NCBI GenBank assembly: GCA_035406685.1
Contig: DAONLM010000007.1
Location: 1 to 34,908, forward strand
Origin: DAONLM01 sp035406685
Lineage (GTDB): Bacteria > Spirochaetota > GWE2-31-10 > MWDO01
DNA: 34,908 bases
Reading direction: 5' to 3'
The notes beneath the pieces are model-generated. The model searched no databases, was not told where the DNA came from, and saw only the letters and a list, made by a program, of their open reading frames with translations. Positions 1 to 6,796 of the stretch are shown here, piece after piece. Positions within the stretch are counted from its first letter, which is position 1; every line of letters begins with the position of its first letter. Both the position numbers and the translations under genes were made by a program.

Positions 1-95
1 TGCAAAATAGCTTCTGCACCTATTTCAGGAAAATATTTTTTAGGGACGATTAAATTCTTTTCGACAACAAAAATATCATTATTTTTTAAGCGATT
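1..95 (-). pseudogene. Possible coding fragment running off the left edge
   Basis: The minus strand is open for 31 codons from position 95 to the window edge and reads like protein: a hydrophobic/basic stretch followed by VPKKYFPEIGAEAIL. An in-frame TAA lies at 96-98. No ATG, GTG or TTG with a ribosome binding site is present, so this is either the start of a gene with a non-standard start or an internal piece of a broken gene. The GAEAI string recalls a segment of the RNA polymerase beta-prime subunit, but the match is too short to claim. It lies just downstream, in its reading direction, of a leader-like repeat at 108-138. Confidence 0.25.
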
Positions 96-107
96 TTAAA
101 AAAGTGT

Positions 108-138
108 CAAATTTTTGAGAAAATCCTTTACAAAATTT
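108..138 (-). repeat. Leader-like repeat block, copy A
   Basis: On the minus strand this reads AAATTTTGTAAAGGATTTTC followed by TCAAAAATTTGAC. It matches the core of the leader found upstream of the RHH genes at 2712 and 19221. The second half differs: the usual TTTTGTGATTAAT is replaced by TTTGACAC. No RHH reading frame follows within the window, so this may be a solo or decayed copy. The region 139-311 holds nothing further that I recognise apart from the ribosome binding site of the next gene. Confidence 0.5.
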
Positions 139-311
139 GAAAAAAAATTTAATATTTTTTAAAATAGAATTAAACTATGATTATTTGTATCAGAAATAAA
201 TTTATTATTGATATTTTAATAAATAATTGCTAAAATAATTATAATTTTAAACCGAAATTTAAAAAGGCTTCTATTCTTTAAGTATAAATATATTTTTTGA
301 GGAAAATAAAA

Positions 312-1133
312 ATGGGAAAGATAACCGATCAACAAAGAGCTGATTTCCAAGAAAAAATTAATTTTTATAAGACTAAAATAGAGGATCTCAACTCTCAATA
401 CAAAAATTTATCAATAGAAATGATGAAAAACAAAGAAAAAGAGCCACTTTTAAGAATAAAAGCAGCAAATTTAATAATGAATCAAATAACAATATATTGT
501 GCAATGAGTGATTTAAGTGTATTCTTACTTGGTGTAAAAAACACTGCATATTTAGAAAAAGCAAGACAGCTCTTGTACGAGGTTATAATTAATTTAGAAA
601 AAACAGTAACAAATTATGTTGATGTCCCTTTTACTGATTATTCAGATAAATTAGAAAAAATTTCAGATTATTCAGATGCTGAGAAATTGAATATTATAAA
701 AAAGATAGGCTATTGTATAGATCTTGTAAAAGAAGAATTTGGGGAAAATACAAAATGGAAATGGTCTTTTGTCGAAATAGAGGCAAGATTTGCTGTTATT
801 GCTAAAAATCTTTTTGATATGAGAAAATTTCAAAAACTGGATGATCCGAGAGAAGAAGGCTTTCAAGATAGAAGAGCTCATTTGTCCGTTATTCAGAGAT
901 TATTAAGAAATGCGTCAAATGGTTACAGAGAAAAATTTGAGCTAAGTACAAAAGATATAGAAGATCTAAAAAAAGCAATAGATTTTCAAAAGGCTCTTTT
1001 AAGAATTAATATGGTATTAGGTGATAATGAAAAAATAGAGACATGTAAAAAACAGATAGAAGTATGGAATACACTTCTTGAAAAACATCTTGCTCAAATA
1101 GAAGAAGAAAAGAAAAAGAAAATATCCAAATAA
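312..1133 (+). CDS. Cytoplasmic helical protein of unknown function
   Basis: This encodes 273 residues rich in Lys, Glu, Ile and Leu with strong helical and heptad character, no signal peptide and no membrane segment. I chose the ATG at 312 because GAGG lies at 299-302, a normal ribosome binding distance. An upstream in-frame TTG at 297 would place the start before that site. The C-terminus, from about residue 250, is a run of Glu and Lys. I recognise no catalytic motif. The gene converges on the next one with a single base between the two stop codons. A structural or adaptor role is conceivable, but nothing in the sequence assigns one. Confidence 0.8.
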   Translation: MGKITDQQRADFQEKINFYKTKIEDLNSQYKNLSIEMMKNKEKEPLLRIKAANLIMNQITIYCAMSDLSVFLLGVKNTAYLEKARQLLYEVIINLEKTVTNYVDVPFTDYSDKLEKISDYSDAEKLNIIKKIGYCIDLVKEEFGENTKWKWSFVEIEARFAVIAKNLFDMRKFQKLDDPREEGFQDRRAHLSVIQRLLRNASNGYREKFELSTKDIEDLKKAIDFQKALLRINMVLGDNEKIETCKKQIEVWNTLLEKHLAQIEEEKKKKISK

Positions 1134-1134
1134 T

Positions 1135-1926
1135 TTATTTTATTTGAGAAATAATTATTCTTCTTGCTCTTTTATAAAACTCTTTTCTTAGTTCTATTAT
1201 TTTAGATTTATATTCTTCAATTATTTTATTACTATTAATATTACTCTTTTCATTATAAAAAATATTAATTGATTTCTCTTTTTCTGAATAATTTTCAACA
1301 AGTCCCCATAATAAATTTTCAGTGTTTTTGTCTATATAATTTGATACCCTAAGCCAGAATTTATCATAAAAATCTGGATTATCAATAATAACACTATCCT
1401 TTTTTGATGATTGCTCTATTTCTTTTCTTATTTCATCAGAAAGTATAGACTTTGCTCTGGCTAAATTTATTAAAATTTCTGTTATATCACTATTTATATT
1501 GTCAAAATCATCCTTTTCAAGAAAAATTTTTTTATTTGAGTTATTAGCAATATTATTATTACTATTTAATACTGACATGGCAAAAACATCACTTAACTTT
1601 AATAGCATAAGTTCATTGCCATTTGGCATCTTGTAATATATTACTGTCTCAGTTAATTTTATAAGATTTATTGACAATTCTGTATTATCTTTTCTTTTAA
1701 TGTATAAAAGTCTCTGTGTTAATTGGTTAGTAGGGACAATAAGATACTCTATTGAAGATATCTTGAAATCATATAACTCATTTTCTATCTTCATTGTTAT
1801 CCTTTCCTTATCAAGATAAACGAGTTCTCCCTTAAATATTTTTCCGTCTTTTAATAAAAGATTCTCTGAAATGAGTAAAAAACAAGAAAAAAAAGTTAAA
1901 AATAAAACAATTATATTCTTTTTCAT
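1135..1926 (-). CDS. Exported protein with a small beta-barrel-like N-terminal domain
   Basis: This 263-residue protein begins with a hydrophobic signal peptide of about 20 residues (MKKNIIVLFLTFFSCFLLIS), so it is probably exported. Residues 23-65 have the pattern LLKDGKIFKGELVYLDKE followed by alternating strands. That pattern is common in small SH3- or LSm-like domains of periplasmic proteins. A second, weaker copy seems to follow at about 75-118. The remaining half is charged and helical. Its ATG overlaps the stop of the upstream six-helix membrane protein by 4 bases, so the two are translationally coupled and share the promoter at 2529-2557. Function is unknown. Confidence 0.75.
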   Translation of the reverse strand: MKKNIIVLFLTFFSCFLLISENLLLKDGKIFKGELVYLDKERITMKIENELYDFKISSIEYLIVPTNQLTQRLLYIKRKDNTELSINLIKLTETVIYYKMPNGNELMLLKLSDVFAMSVLNSNNNIANNSNKKIFLEKDDFDNINSDITEILINLARAKSILSDEIRKEIEQSSKKDSVIIDNPDFYDKFWLRVSNYIDKNTENLLWGLVENYSEKEKSINIFYNEKSNINSNKIIEEYKSKIIELRKEFYKRARRIIISQIK

Positions 1927-2480
1927 TTTTTATTATTTTTATCAAAATATTTTTTCAAATATTTTATCTCTTTTGCAAAAATAAGATAAATTCCTAATAA
2001 TATTATTAAACCAGGAATTAAAAATACAAGAAAATATCTAAACCCAAAATTCAATATTTTAGAAGTAAACAAAACTAAAATTGAACCTAAGAAAATAAGA
2101 AAAAATCCCGGCACTATTATTGCTTCACTCTTTTCTTTAGATTTTATATAGTAAATAATTAAAGACAGGCCACCAAATATTCCTATTATGGGCCACCAAT
2201 GTATTATGCTATAATTGATTAACTCTTTTAAGGTAAAATAGATTATAAAAAAAATAGAAGAAAGCAGAAAAAATGTACCGGGTATTAACAACTTTCTTCT
2301 TTTCTTCTTGATAAATCCTCTTATAGTAAGATCAAGAGAGATAATAAATATTATCATTAAAAATATATATTGAATTTTAAACTCTTTTAAAAATATTATC
2401 TTAAACAAAATAATTAAACCAAACAATAAAACATAAAATCCTATTAATTTTCTCGTTGATAAAAATATATTTTTTTTCAT
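1923..2480 (-). CDS. Six-helix integral membrane protein
   Basis: This 185-residue protein is almost entirely hydrophobic. About six transmembrane helices are separated by short basic loops (KKKRRK near residue 58, KSKEKSE near 117). The repeated pattern of a helix pair ending in PG (LLIPGTFFLL, IIVPGFFLIF, FLIPGLIILL) with a WWP motif resembles small membrane proteins found beside cell-envelope stress regulators such as LiaI/LiaF, but I cannot place it firmly. It is the first gene of a two-gene unit with the exported protein that overlaps its stop codon. The start is supported by a purine-rich AGAGAGAAGAG just upstream and a clear promoter. Confidence 0.75.
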   Translation of the reverse strand: MKKNIFLSTRKLIGFYVLLFGLIILFKIIFLKEFKIQYIFLMIIFIISLDLTIRGFIKKKRRKLLIPGTFFLLSSIFFIIYFTLKELINYSIIHWWPIIGIFGGLSLIIYYIKSKEKSEAIIVPGFFLIFLGSILVLFTSKILNFGFRYFLVFLIPGLIILLGIYLIFAKEIKYLKKYFDKNNKK

Positions 2481-2528
2481 TATCTCTTCTCTCTTTTTTT
2501 AAAGATAGCCTCTATTAGAGTATATACA

Positions 2529-2557
2529 ATTATACTTATTTTTTGAAAGTTTGTCAA
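2529..2557 (-). promoter_or_regulatory. Sigma-70-type promoter for the membrane/exported protein pair
   Basis: On the minus strand TTGACA (2552-2557) is followed after exactly 17 bases by TATAAT (2529-2534). Both hexamers match consensus. It lies about 50 bases ahead of the ATG at 2480. Confidence 0.8.
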
Positions 2558-2632
2558 AAAATTAATATAAAATTATTTTTTAATAGGTGGGATTTATTTC
2601 TAGGCAAAAATTTTTTTTATTTTTTTATAAAA

Positions 2633-2674
2633 GTTGTAAAGGATTTTTTCAAAAATTTTGTGATTAATATATAG
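2633..2674 (+). repeat. Conserved leader block, copy B
   Basis: GTTGTAAAGGATTTTTTCAA followed by AAATTTTGTGATTAATATAT. From the unit edge (AGGCAAAAATTTTTTT) to the ATATATAGAAA at its end, it is nearly identical to the leader of the RHH gene that starts at 19221. No TTGACA-like -35 is visible, unlike ordinary genes here. The block may be an operator for the encoded DNA-binding protein, an unusual promoter or a mobility signal. Confidence 0.7.
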
Positions 2675-2711
2675 AAAATAATTTTTATAATAGTTTGAAG
2701 GAGGATTTTTT

Positions 2712-3254
2712 ATGAATAATATTAGTAAAATTTTAAAAAATTATATTTGCGAACATGAGTTACACATAGTAGTTAACTCGGAAATTAAAAAAAGACTTGC
2801 ATCTATCGCAAGGAAATTCAACATCTCTATTTCTGGACTTATTGTGTATATATTACAAATCTATAACAATAGAGTAAAAGAAATATATTGTTTTGGTCCA
2901 GAGGATGGAAATAAGTATGAAAGAATAGATGGAGACGCAAGATTTCATATATATCTTTCCAAACAGGACTATAGATTCTTAAAGAAAATGCATGCTGATT
3001 TAAATTTTTTCAGCATGGGGGCTTTACTGAGGAGAATTATCCTATTCTTTTTGGAAGAGTATGAGAAACTTGGGATTACCAGGGTTGAGATGAAGTGTAG
3101 TGTAATAACGTTAAAGTTATTTTTAAAACTAACAAGAATAAAAAAGTGGAATAAGCGCAGAGAATTATCCCACTTTTCCGGCAATACCACGCCATTTTAC
3201 AAAGCGATCTACAACGATTGCTATCAGGTAATAGGCTTTGAGACCTATTATTGA
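2712..3254 (+). CDS. Tandem ribbon-helix-helix-like DNA-binding protein (family member B)
   Basis: This 180-residue protein has two segments with strand-helix-helix character: residues 17-50 (LHIVVNSEIKKRLASIARKF onward) and residues 75-115 (FHIYLSKQDYRFLKKMHADL onward). The second aligns with residues 59-100 of the protein encoded at 19221-18718, sharing the pattern RIY...Y..LK..H...N.FS...L.R. Such pairs are typical of RHH (CopG/Arc-type) DNA-binding folds, here possibly two in one chain. Residues 150-176 (ELSHF, NT, FYK, Y.V.G) are matched by a fragment at 18541-18642. The ribosome binding site GAAGGAGG is strong. GCG, CGC, ACG and GGC codons near the 3' end are unlike the neighbouring genes. 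Autoregulation through the leader is likely but unproven. Confidence 0.7.
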   Translation: MNNISKILKNYICEHELHIVVNSEIKKRLASIARKFNISISGLIVYILQIYNNRVKEIYCFGPEDGNKYERIDGDARFHIYLSKQDYRFLKKMHADLNFFSMGALLRRIILFFLEEYEKLGITRVEMKCSVITLKLFLKLTRIKKWNKRRELSHFSGNTTPFYKAIYNDCYQVIGFETYY

Positions 3255-3300
3255 AAAAATTTATTTTAAATTCTACCAAAAAAATAAATTAGCCTATTAC
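3228..3300 (+). repeat. Composite long inverted repeat over the 3' end of RHH gene B
   Basis: GTAATAGGCT (3228-3237) pairs perfectly with AGCCTATTAC (3291-3300), and AATTTATTTT (3258-3267) pairs perfectly with AAAATAAATT (3281-3290). The right arm is one continuous 20-base stretch, while the left arm is split by 20 bases that include the stop codon. A transcript could fold into a large hairpin, either as a terminator-like structure without a clean U-tract or as a signal of the unit. Further right, 3426-3445 is a separate perfect AT palindrome (TTAATATAA, CA, TTATATTAA) downstream of dapL. Confidence 0.6.
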
Positions 3301-3463
3301 AATCTTTTCTCAAACAAAATTAACCATGGGATAATTATATTTTTTTATCTGCCTAAAAATAAAACCACACCCCTTTTTTAATCCTTTTTAATTTTAATGA
3401 GTAATTTTAAAATATGGCATGATATTTAATATAACATTATATTAAGAAATAATATATATTTTC

Positions 3464-4693
3464 TTAGAAATTTAATTTTCCTAATCTAAATATCGCTTCT
3501 TCTACATCCTCTCTTTTCCCAAAGCTTGTTAATCTAAAATAACCCTCACCACATTTGCCAAAACCGACCCCCGGAGTTCCTACAACCTGGCACTGATTAA
3601 GTAATGTATTAAAAAAATCCCACGATTTCATATTATTTGGAGTCTTAAGCCATATATAAGGTGAATTTATTCCACCAGAGTATTTTATCCCCAATCTATC
3701 AAGGCCTTCTCTTATTATTTTTGCATTTCCCAGATAATAATCAATTACTTTAGTTATCTCTTCTCTCCCTTTTTTTGTAAAGACTGCCTCAGCCCCTCTC
3801 TGAATTATATAGGCAACACCATTAAATTTTGTGTTCTGTCTTCTATTCCAGAACTGATTCAAAGAATGAGGATTGCCATTATCATCATAAGCAAAAACTG
3901 TTTTTGGGACAATTGTATAAGAAAGACGGGTCCCTGTAAAACCAGCGGTTTTTGAAAGACTTCTAAACTCAATTGCTACATTTTTAGCACCTTCTATCTC
4001 ATATATACTATGTGGAATATCTTTCTCTCTTATAAAAGACTCATAAGCAGCATCATACATTATTAAAGCCTTATTTTTAATAGCATAATCAACCCATTTT
4101 TTTAAATATTCTTTTCTTGCTACCTGCCCAGTAGGATTATTAGGAAAACATAAATATATCAAATCCACCCTTTCTTCTGGAATATCTGGCGTAAAATTAT
4201 TATCTTCTGTGCAATCCAAATAAATAACACCTTCAAATCTACCATCTTTAAAAAATCCAGTTCTTCCAGCCATAACATTACTATCAAGATAGACCGGATA
4301 GACCGGATCTGTTATTGCTATCTTTATATCATTTGAAAAAATTTCCTGAAAATTTGCTGTGTCCTCTTTGGCACCAGTTGATATGAATATTTCATCAATA
4401 CTAAGATTTACACCTCTACTCAAAAAATCAACTTCTAAGATCTTTTCTCTTAAAAATTCATACCCCTCGTCTGATTTATACCCTTTAAAAGTCTCTCTTT
4501 TAGCCATCTCATCAGTTGCCTTATGAATAGCCTCAATAACAGATGGTACAAGAGGTTCTGTAACATCACCTATTCCTAATCTTATTATTTTTTTATCCGG
4601 GTTTGCATTTTTATATTCATTCACTCTTTTTGCTATTTCTGAAAAAAGATAACTCCCCTGCAATTTTAAATAATTTGAGTTTATTTTAATCAT
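3464..4693 (-). CDS. dapL: LL-diaminopimelate aminotransferase
   Basis: This PLP-dependent class I/II aminotransferase converts tetrahydrodipicolinate directly to LL-diaminopimelate with glutamate as amino donor, supplying lysine and the peptidoglycan cross-link precursor. At 409 residues it has normal family length. The PLP-binding lysine lies in SLSKTAGFTGTR (about residue 247). Other family landmarks are RLGIGDVTEPL near the N-terminus, YLCFPNNPTG, and FWNRRQNTKFNGV in the dimer/substrate region. I chose the ATG at 4693 because AGAGG lies 5 bases upstream; an upstream in-frame ATG at 4738 lies between the promoter and this site and would add 15 unconserved residues. The gene is monocistronic, and no other lysine gene is nearby. 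Confidence 0.93.
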   Translation of the reverse strand: MIKINSNYLKLQGSYLFSEIAKRVNEYKNANPDKKIIRLGIGDVTEPLVPSVIEAIHKATDEMAKRETFKGYKSDEGYEFLREKILEVDFLSRGVNLSIDEIFISTGAKEDTANFQEIFSNDIKIAITDPVYPVYLDSNVMAGRTGFFKDGRFEGVIYLDCTEDNNFTPDIPEERVDLIYLCFPNNPTGQVARKEYLKKWVDYAIKNKALIMYDAAYESFIREKDIPHSIYEIEGAKNVAIEFRSLSKTAGFTGTRLSYTIVPKTVFAYDDNGNPHSLNQFWNRRQNTKFNGVAYIIQRGAEAVFTKKGREEITKVIDYYLGNAKIIREGLDRLGIKYSGGINSPYIWLKTPNNMKSWDFFNTLLNQCQVVGTPGVGFGKCGEGYFRLTSFGKREDVEEAIFRLGKLNF

Positions 4694-4726
4694 ATTAACC
4701 TCTTTTAAAAAATAGAATGTTAAAAT

Positions 4727-4755
4727 AATATACTTCAAAATTTAATTTTTGTCAA
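4727..4755 (-). promoter_or_regulatory. Sigma-70-type promoter for dapL
   Basis: On the minus strand TTGACA (4750-4755) is followed by 17 bases and TATATT (4727-4732), about 34 bases ahead of the ATG at 4693. It supports the 4693 start over the one at 4738, which would overlap the expected transcription start. Confidence 0.8.
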
Positions 4756-4839
4756 ATAAAGAGAATAATGATTAAATCATAGAAATAGACAAGATAATCT
4801 TTGAATAAAATAACAATAATTTTATTTTTCTATTGGCAT

Positions 4840-4873
4840 GGGATATCTGCTTAAAAATAAAGGAGATATCCCC
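4840..4873. repeat. GGGATATC hairpin, copy 1
   Basis: GGGATATC (4840-4847) and GATATCCC (4865-4872) form a perfect 8-base inverted repeat with a 17-base loop. The following CCTGCTTATAAT resembles the sequence after the GATATCCC repeats at 15099-15116, so this appears to be a dispersed element rather than a one-off. Confidence 0.45.
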
Positions 4874-5070
4874 TGCTTATAATATGGCATAAATTAAGCA
4901 CTACAGAATGGGATATTTATTTAGGCTTTTCTGAAAAAGTATTCTGGACTAAAATAAAATATATAAGAGAGTCTAAAATTAAACAAAAAATTAAAAAATT
5001 TAATAAAAAAATAAATATTGCGAATTATTTTATTCAGATTTATCGCAATGAATATCATAGATATTACTGA
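4861..5070 (+). pseudogene. Coding-like fragment, possibly from the C-terminus of the RHH family
   Basis: A plus-strand frame is open for 69 codons (stop TGA at 5068-5070) but has no start codon or ribosome binding site of its own, and an in-frame TAA at 4858-4860 precedes it. Its end (NIANYFIQIYRNEYHRYY) can be laid against residues 158-176 of the RHH protein B (NTTPFYKAIYNDCYQVIGF) with matches at N, F/Y, I and Y positions. The similarity is weak and only suggestive. It lies inside the decayed unit C. Confidence 0.25.
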
Positions 5071-5370
5071 TAAAGTTGTATTTGATAATTTAGTCATTAC
5101 TCAGCCAAGACTATATATTCTTTTTGTTTCACCAAACTTTATTATATCTCTTTCACTTTCTTTACTTTTCTTAATATATCTAATTTGATTTTTTCTTCTC
5201 TAAAGCGCATACTTATCAATTTAATCCCAAATTCATTAAATAACTTTCTTAGAACATCATATATGCAAAAATTTTTAATCATTATATCAAAAATCCTGCA
5301 TGTTGCAAATATATTTTTGTTATAACTTTATTATATTTTTATATGCTACATATTTTTCAGGAAGAGCCTA

Positions 5371-5412
5371 TATTAATTACAAAATTTATAAGAAAATCCT
5401 TTACAAAATTTA
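5371..5412 (-). repeat. Conserved leader block, copy C
   Basis: On the minus strand this reads AAATTTTGTAAAGGATTTTC, then TTATAAATTTTGTAATTAAT. It differs from the leader of the RHH genes at only a few positions. AAATTTTGT occurs twice, 24 bases apart start to start, as also in the copy at the right window edge. No RHH gene follows. Confidence 0.65.
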
Positions 5413-5479
5413 ATAAAAAAATAAAAAAGATTTTCTCTAAAAATAAAATCGGCTTTGAATAAATTTATCTTAAAACCTT

Positions 5480-5508
5480 TTGACAAAATAAAAAAAATTC
5501 TGTATATT
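5480..5508 (+). promoter_or_regulatory. Sigma-70-type promoter for fba
   Basis: TTGACA (5480-5485), a 17-base spacer and TATATT (5503-5508), about 31 bases ahead of the ATG. A ribosome binding site (AAGAGGTGAT) lies between. Confidence 0.85.
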
Positions 5509-5539
5509 TATTTCAAAAATTAATATAAGAGGTGATATT

Positions 5540-6508
5540 ATGGCAATATCTTACAAAGATTTAGGGCTTGTTAATACAAGAGAACTTTTTAAAAAAGCAA
5601 TGGAAGGTAAATATGCTATTCCTGCTTTCAATTTCAACAATATGGAACAATTGCAGGCAATAATCTCAGCTTGTGTTGAGACAAGATCTCCAGTAATCTT
5701 GCAGGTATCAAAAGGGGCAAGAGAGTATGCAAATCAGACTCTCTTAAGATATATGGCTCAGGGTGCTGTTCAAATGGCAAAAGAGATGGGATGGGAAAAT
5801 CCTAAGATCGCTCTTCATCTTGATCATGGAGATAGTTTTGATCTTGCTAAGTCATGTATTGATTCTGGTTTTTCTTCTGTAATGATAGATGGCTCACATC
5901 TTCCTTATAATGAGAATGTTGCATTAACAAAAAAGGTTGTTGATTATGCTCATAAGTTTGATGTTACTGTTGAAGGGGAATTAGGAGTTTTAGCCGGAGT
6001 TGAGGATGAGGTCAGTGCCGAACATCATACTTATACTAAACCAGAAGAAGTTCAAGATTTTGTATCAAAGACTGGTGTTGATTCACTTGCTATTTCTATT
6101 GGGACTTCTCATGGAGCATATAAGTTTAAGCCTGGTCAGAATCCTCAGATAAGACTGGATATTCTTCATGAGATAGAAAAAAGAATACCGGGGTTCCCCA
6201 TTGTTTTACATGGGGCTTCTTCTGTACCACAGGATCTTGTTGAACTTGTTAACAAATATGGTGGCAAGATGGAGAATGCAATCGGTATTCCAGAAGAGCA
6301 GTTAAGAGAGGCTGCACGATCTGCTGTATGTAAAATTAATATTGATTCTGATGGTAGAATTGCAATGACTGCTGCAATTAGAAAAGTTTTTGTTGAAAAG
6401 CCACAAGAATTTGATCCAAGAAAATATTTAGGCCCAGCAAGAGAGGCTTTAAAGCAACTTTATATTCATAAAATTAAGAATGTTTTTGGAAGCGATAATA
6501 AGGCTTAA
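5540..6508 (+). CDS. fba: Class II fructose-1,6-bisphosphate aldolase
   Basis: This zinc-dependent aldolase interconverts fructose-1,6-bisphosphate with dihydroxyacetone phosphate and glyceraldehyde-3-phosphate in glycolysis and gluconeogenesis. Its 322 residues contain the class II landmarks in order: IPAFNFNNMEQLQA near residue 28, the metal/catalytic LHLDHGDSFD near 92, GSHLPYNENV, EGELGVLAGVED, then LAISIGTSHGAYK, PIVLHGASSVP and the phosphate-binding NIDSDGRIAMT. The length and the SxAEHHTYTKPEEV loop fit the shorter Bacillus/tagatose-like aldolase branch rather than the long E. coli FbaA type. It has its own strong promoter and is followed by a hairpin terminator. Confidence 0.93.
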   Translation: MAISYKDLGLVNTRELFKKAMEGKYAIPAFNFNNMEQLQAIISACVETRSPVILQVSKGAREYANQTLLRYMAQGAVQMAKEMGWENPKIALHLDHGDSFDLAKSCIDSGFSSVMIDGSHLPYNENVALTKKVVDYAHKFDVTVEGELGVLAGVEDEVSAEHHTYTKPEEVQDFVSKTGVDSLAISIGTSHGAYKFKPGQNPQIRLDILHEIEKRIPGFPIVLHGASSVPQDLVELVNKYGGKMENAIGIPEEQLREAARSAVCKINIDSDGRIAMTAAIRKVFVEKPQEFDPRKYLGPAREALKQLYIHKIKNVFGSDNKA

Positions 6509-6516
6509 AATATAGG

Positions 6517-6548
6517 CTCACGGCTTTATAGCCGTGGGTTAATTTTTT
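6517..6548 (+). terminator. Hairpin terminator after fba
   Basis: CACGGCT (6519-6525), loop TTAT, AGCCGTG (6530-6536), then GGTTAATTTTTT. The stem is GC-rich for this genome. The T-run starts five bases after the stem, so some read-through into the ferredoxin subunit gene, which lacks an obvious promoter of its own, is plausible. Confidence 0.65.
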
Positions 6549-6571
6549 AAAAAAAGTAAAGAGGAAGATTT

Positions 6572-6796
6572 TTGAAAAAAAATATAGTCATAATTAATTC
6601 AAATAGATGCAAAAGTTGTCTTTTGTGTATTGAATCGTGTAAATCAAATATAATCTCTGTTTCAGAAGATATAAATTCAATGGGGTATCATCCAGTTTTT
6701 ATTACCGATATGTCAAAATGTACTGGTTGTACTCTATGTGCAAGAGTCTGCCCTGATGCTGCAATAGAAGTTTATATGGAAGAGGAGGAAGGCTAA
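6572..6796 (+). CDS. 2-oxoacid:ferredoxin oxidoreductase delta subunit (2x[4Fe-4S] ferredoxin)
   Basis: At 74 residues this has the size and layout of the ferredoxin-like subunit of four-subunit 2-oxoacid oxidoreductases. It has two cysteine clusters: CKSCLLCIESCKS at about residue 14 and CTGCTLCARVCPDAA at about residue 50. Each follows C-x2-C-x2-C-x3-C and should bind a [4Fe-4S] cluster that passes electrons from the thiamine pyrophosphate site to external ferredoxin. The start is a TTG preceded by AAGAGGAAG; no ATG is available upstream. The stop is immediately followed by the alpha-subunit ATG (TAA ATG), so the two are co-translated. Confidence 0.88.
   Translation: MKKNIVIINSNRCKSCLLCIESCKSNIISVSEDINSMGYHPVFITDMSKCTGCTLCARVCPDAAIEVYMEEEEG

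Larger units (their letters stand above)
2586..3373 (+). mobile_element. RHH-gene unit B, intact, with imperfect terminal inverted motifs
   Basis: The unit starts with GGTGGGATTTATTTCTAGGC and ends in GCCTAAAAATAAAACCACAC, whose reverse complement is GTGTGGTTTTATTTTTAGGC. The ends are therefore inverted and imperfectly matched. Inside, in order, are the conserved leader block (2633-2674), a strong ribosome binding site, a single RHH-protein gene (2712-3254) and a long hairpin. The same organisation is seen at 18615-19345 on the opposite strand and, decayed, at 4816-5453. No known transposase is encoded, so if mobile it would be non-autonomous or would use an undescribed mechanism. The boundaries are my reading of AT-rich sequence and may be off by tens of bases. 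Confidence 0.45.
4816..5453 (-). mobile_element. Decayed RHH-type unit C in the dapL-fba gap
   Basis: The 846 bases between dapL and fba contain no intact gene. The right end reads, on the minus strand, GCCGATTTTATTTTTAGAG, then the leader block (5371-5412), as in the intact RHH units. A weaker facing motif, ATAATTTTATTTTTCTAT, lies at 4816-4833. Between them are a 46-codon minus-strand frame (5142-5282, ATG start, no good ribosome binding site), a plus-strand coding-like fragment (4861-5070) and a GGGATATC/GATATCCC hairpin. This looks like a unit that has lost its gene. The limits are uncertain. Confidence 0.35.

Noticed and set aside
3076..3279. Minus-strand frame over the 3' end of RHH gene B
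   Set aside because: Antisense shadow of the conserved ELSHF segment, no ribosome binding site.
4694..4738. Upstream ATG at 4738 as the start of dapL
   Set aside because: It lies at the expected transcription start of the dapL promoter and the ribosome binding site serves the ATG at 4693.
5142..5282. 46-codon minus-strand frame following leader copy C
   Set aside because: No ribosome binding site and no convincing similarity to the RHH proteins; kept only as part of the description of the decayed unit.
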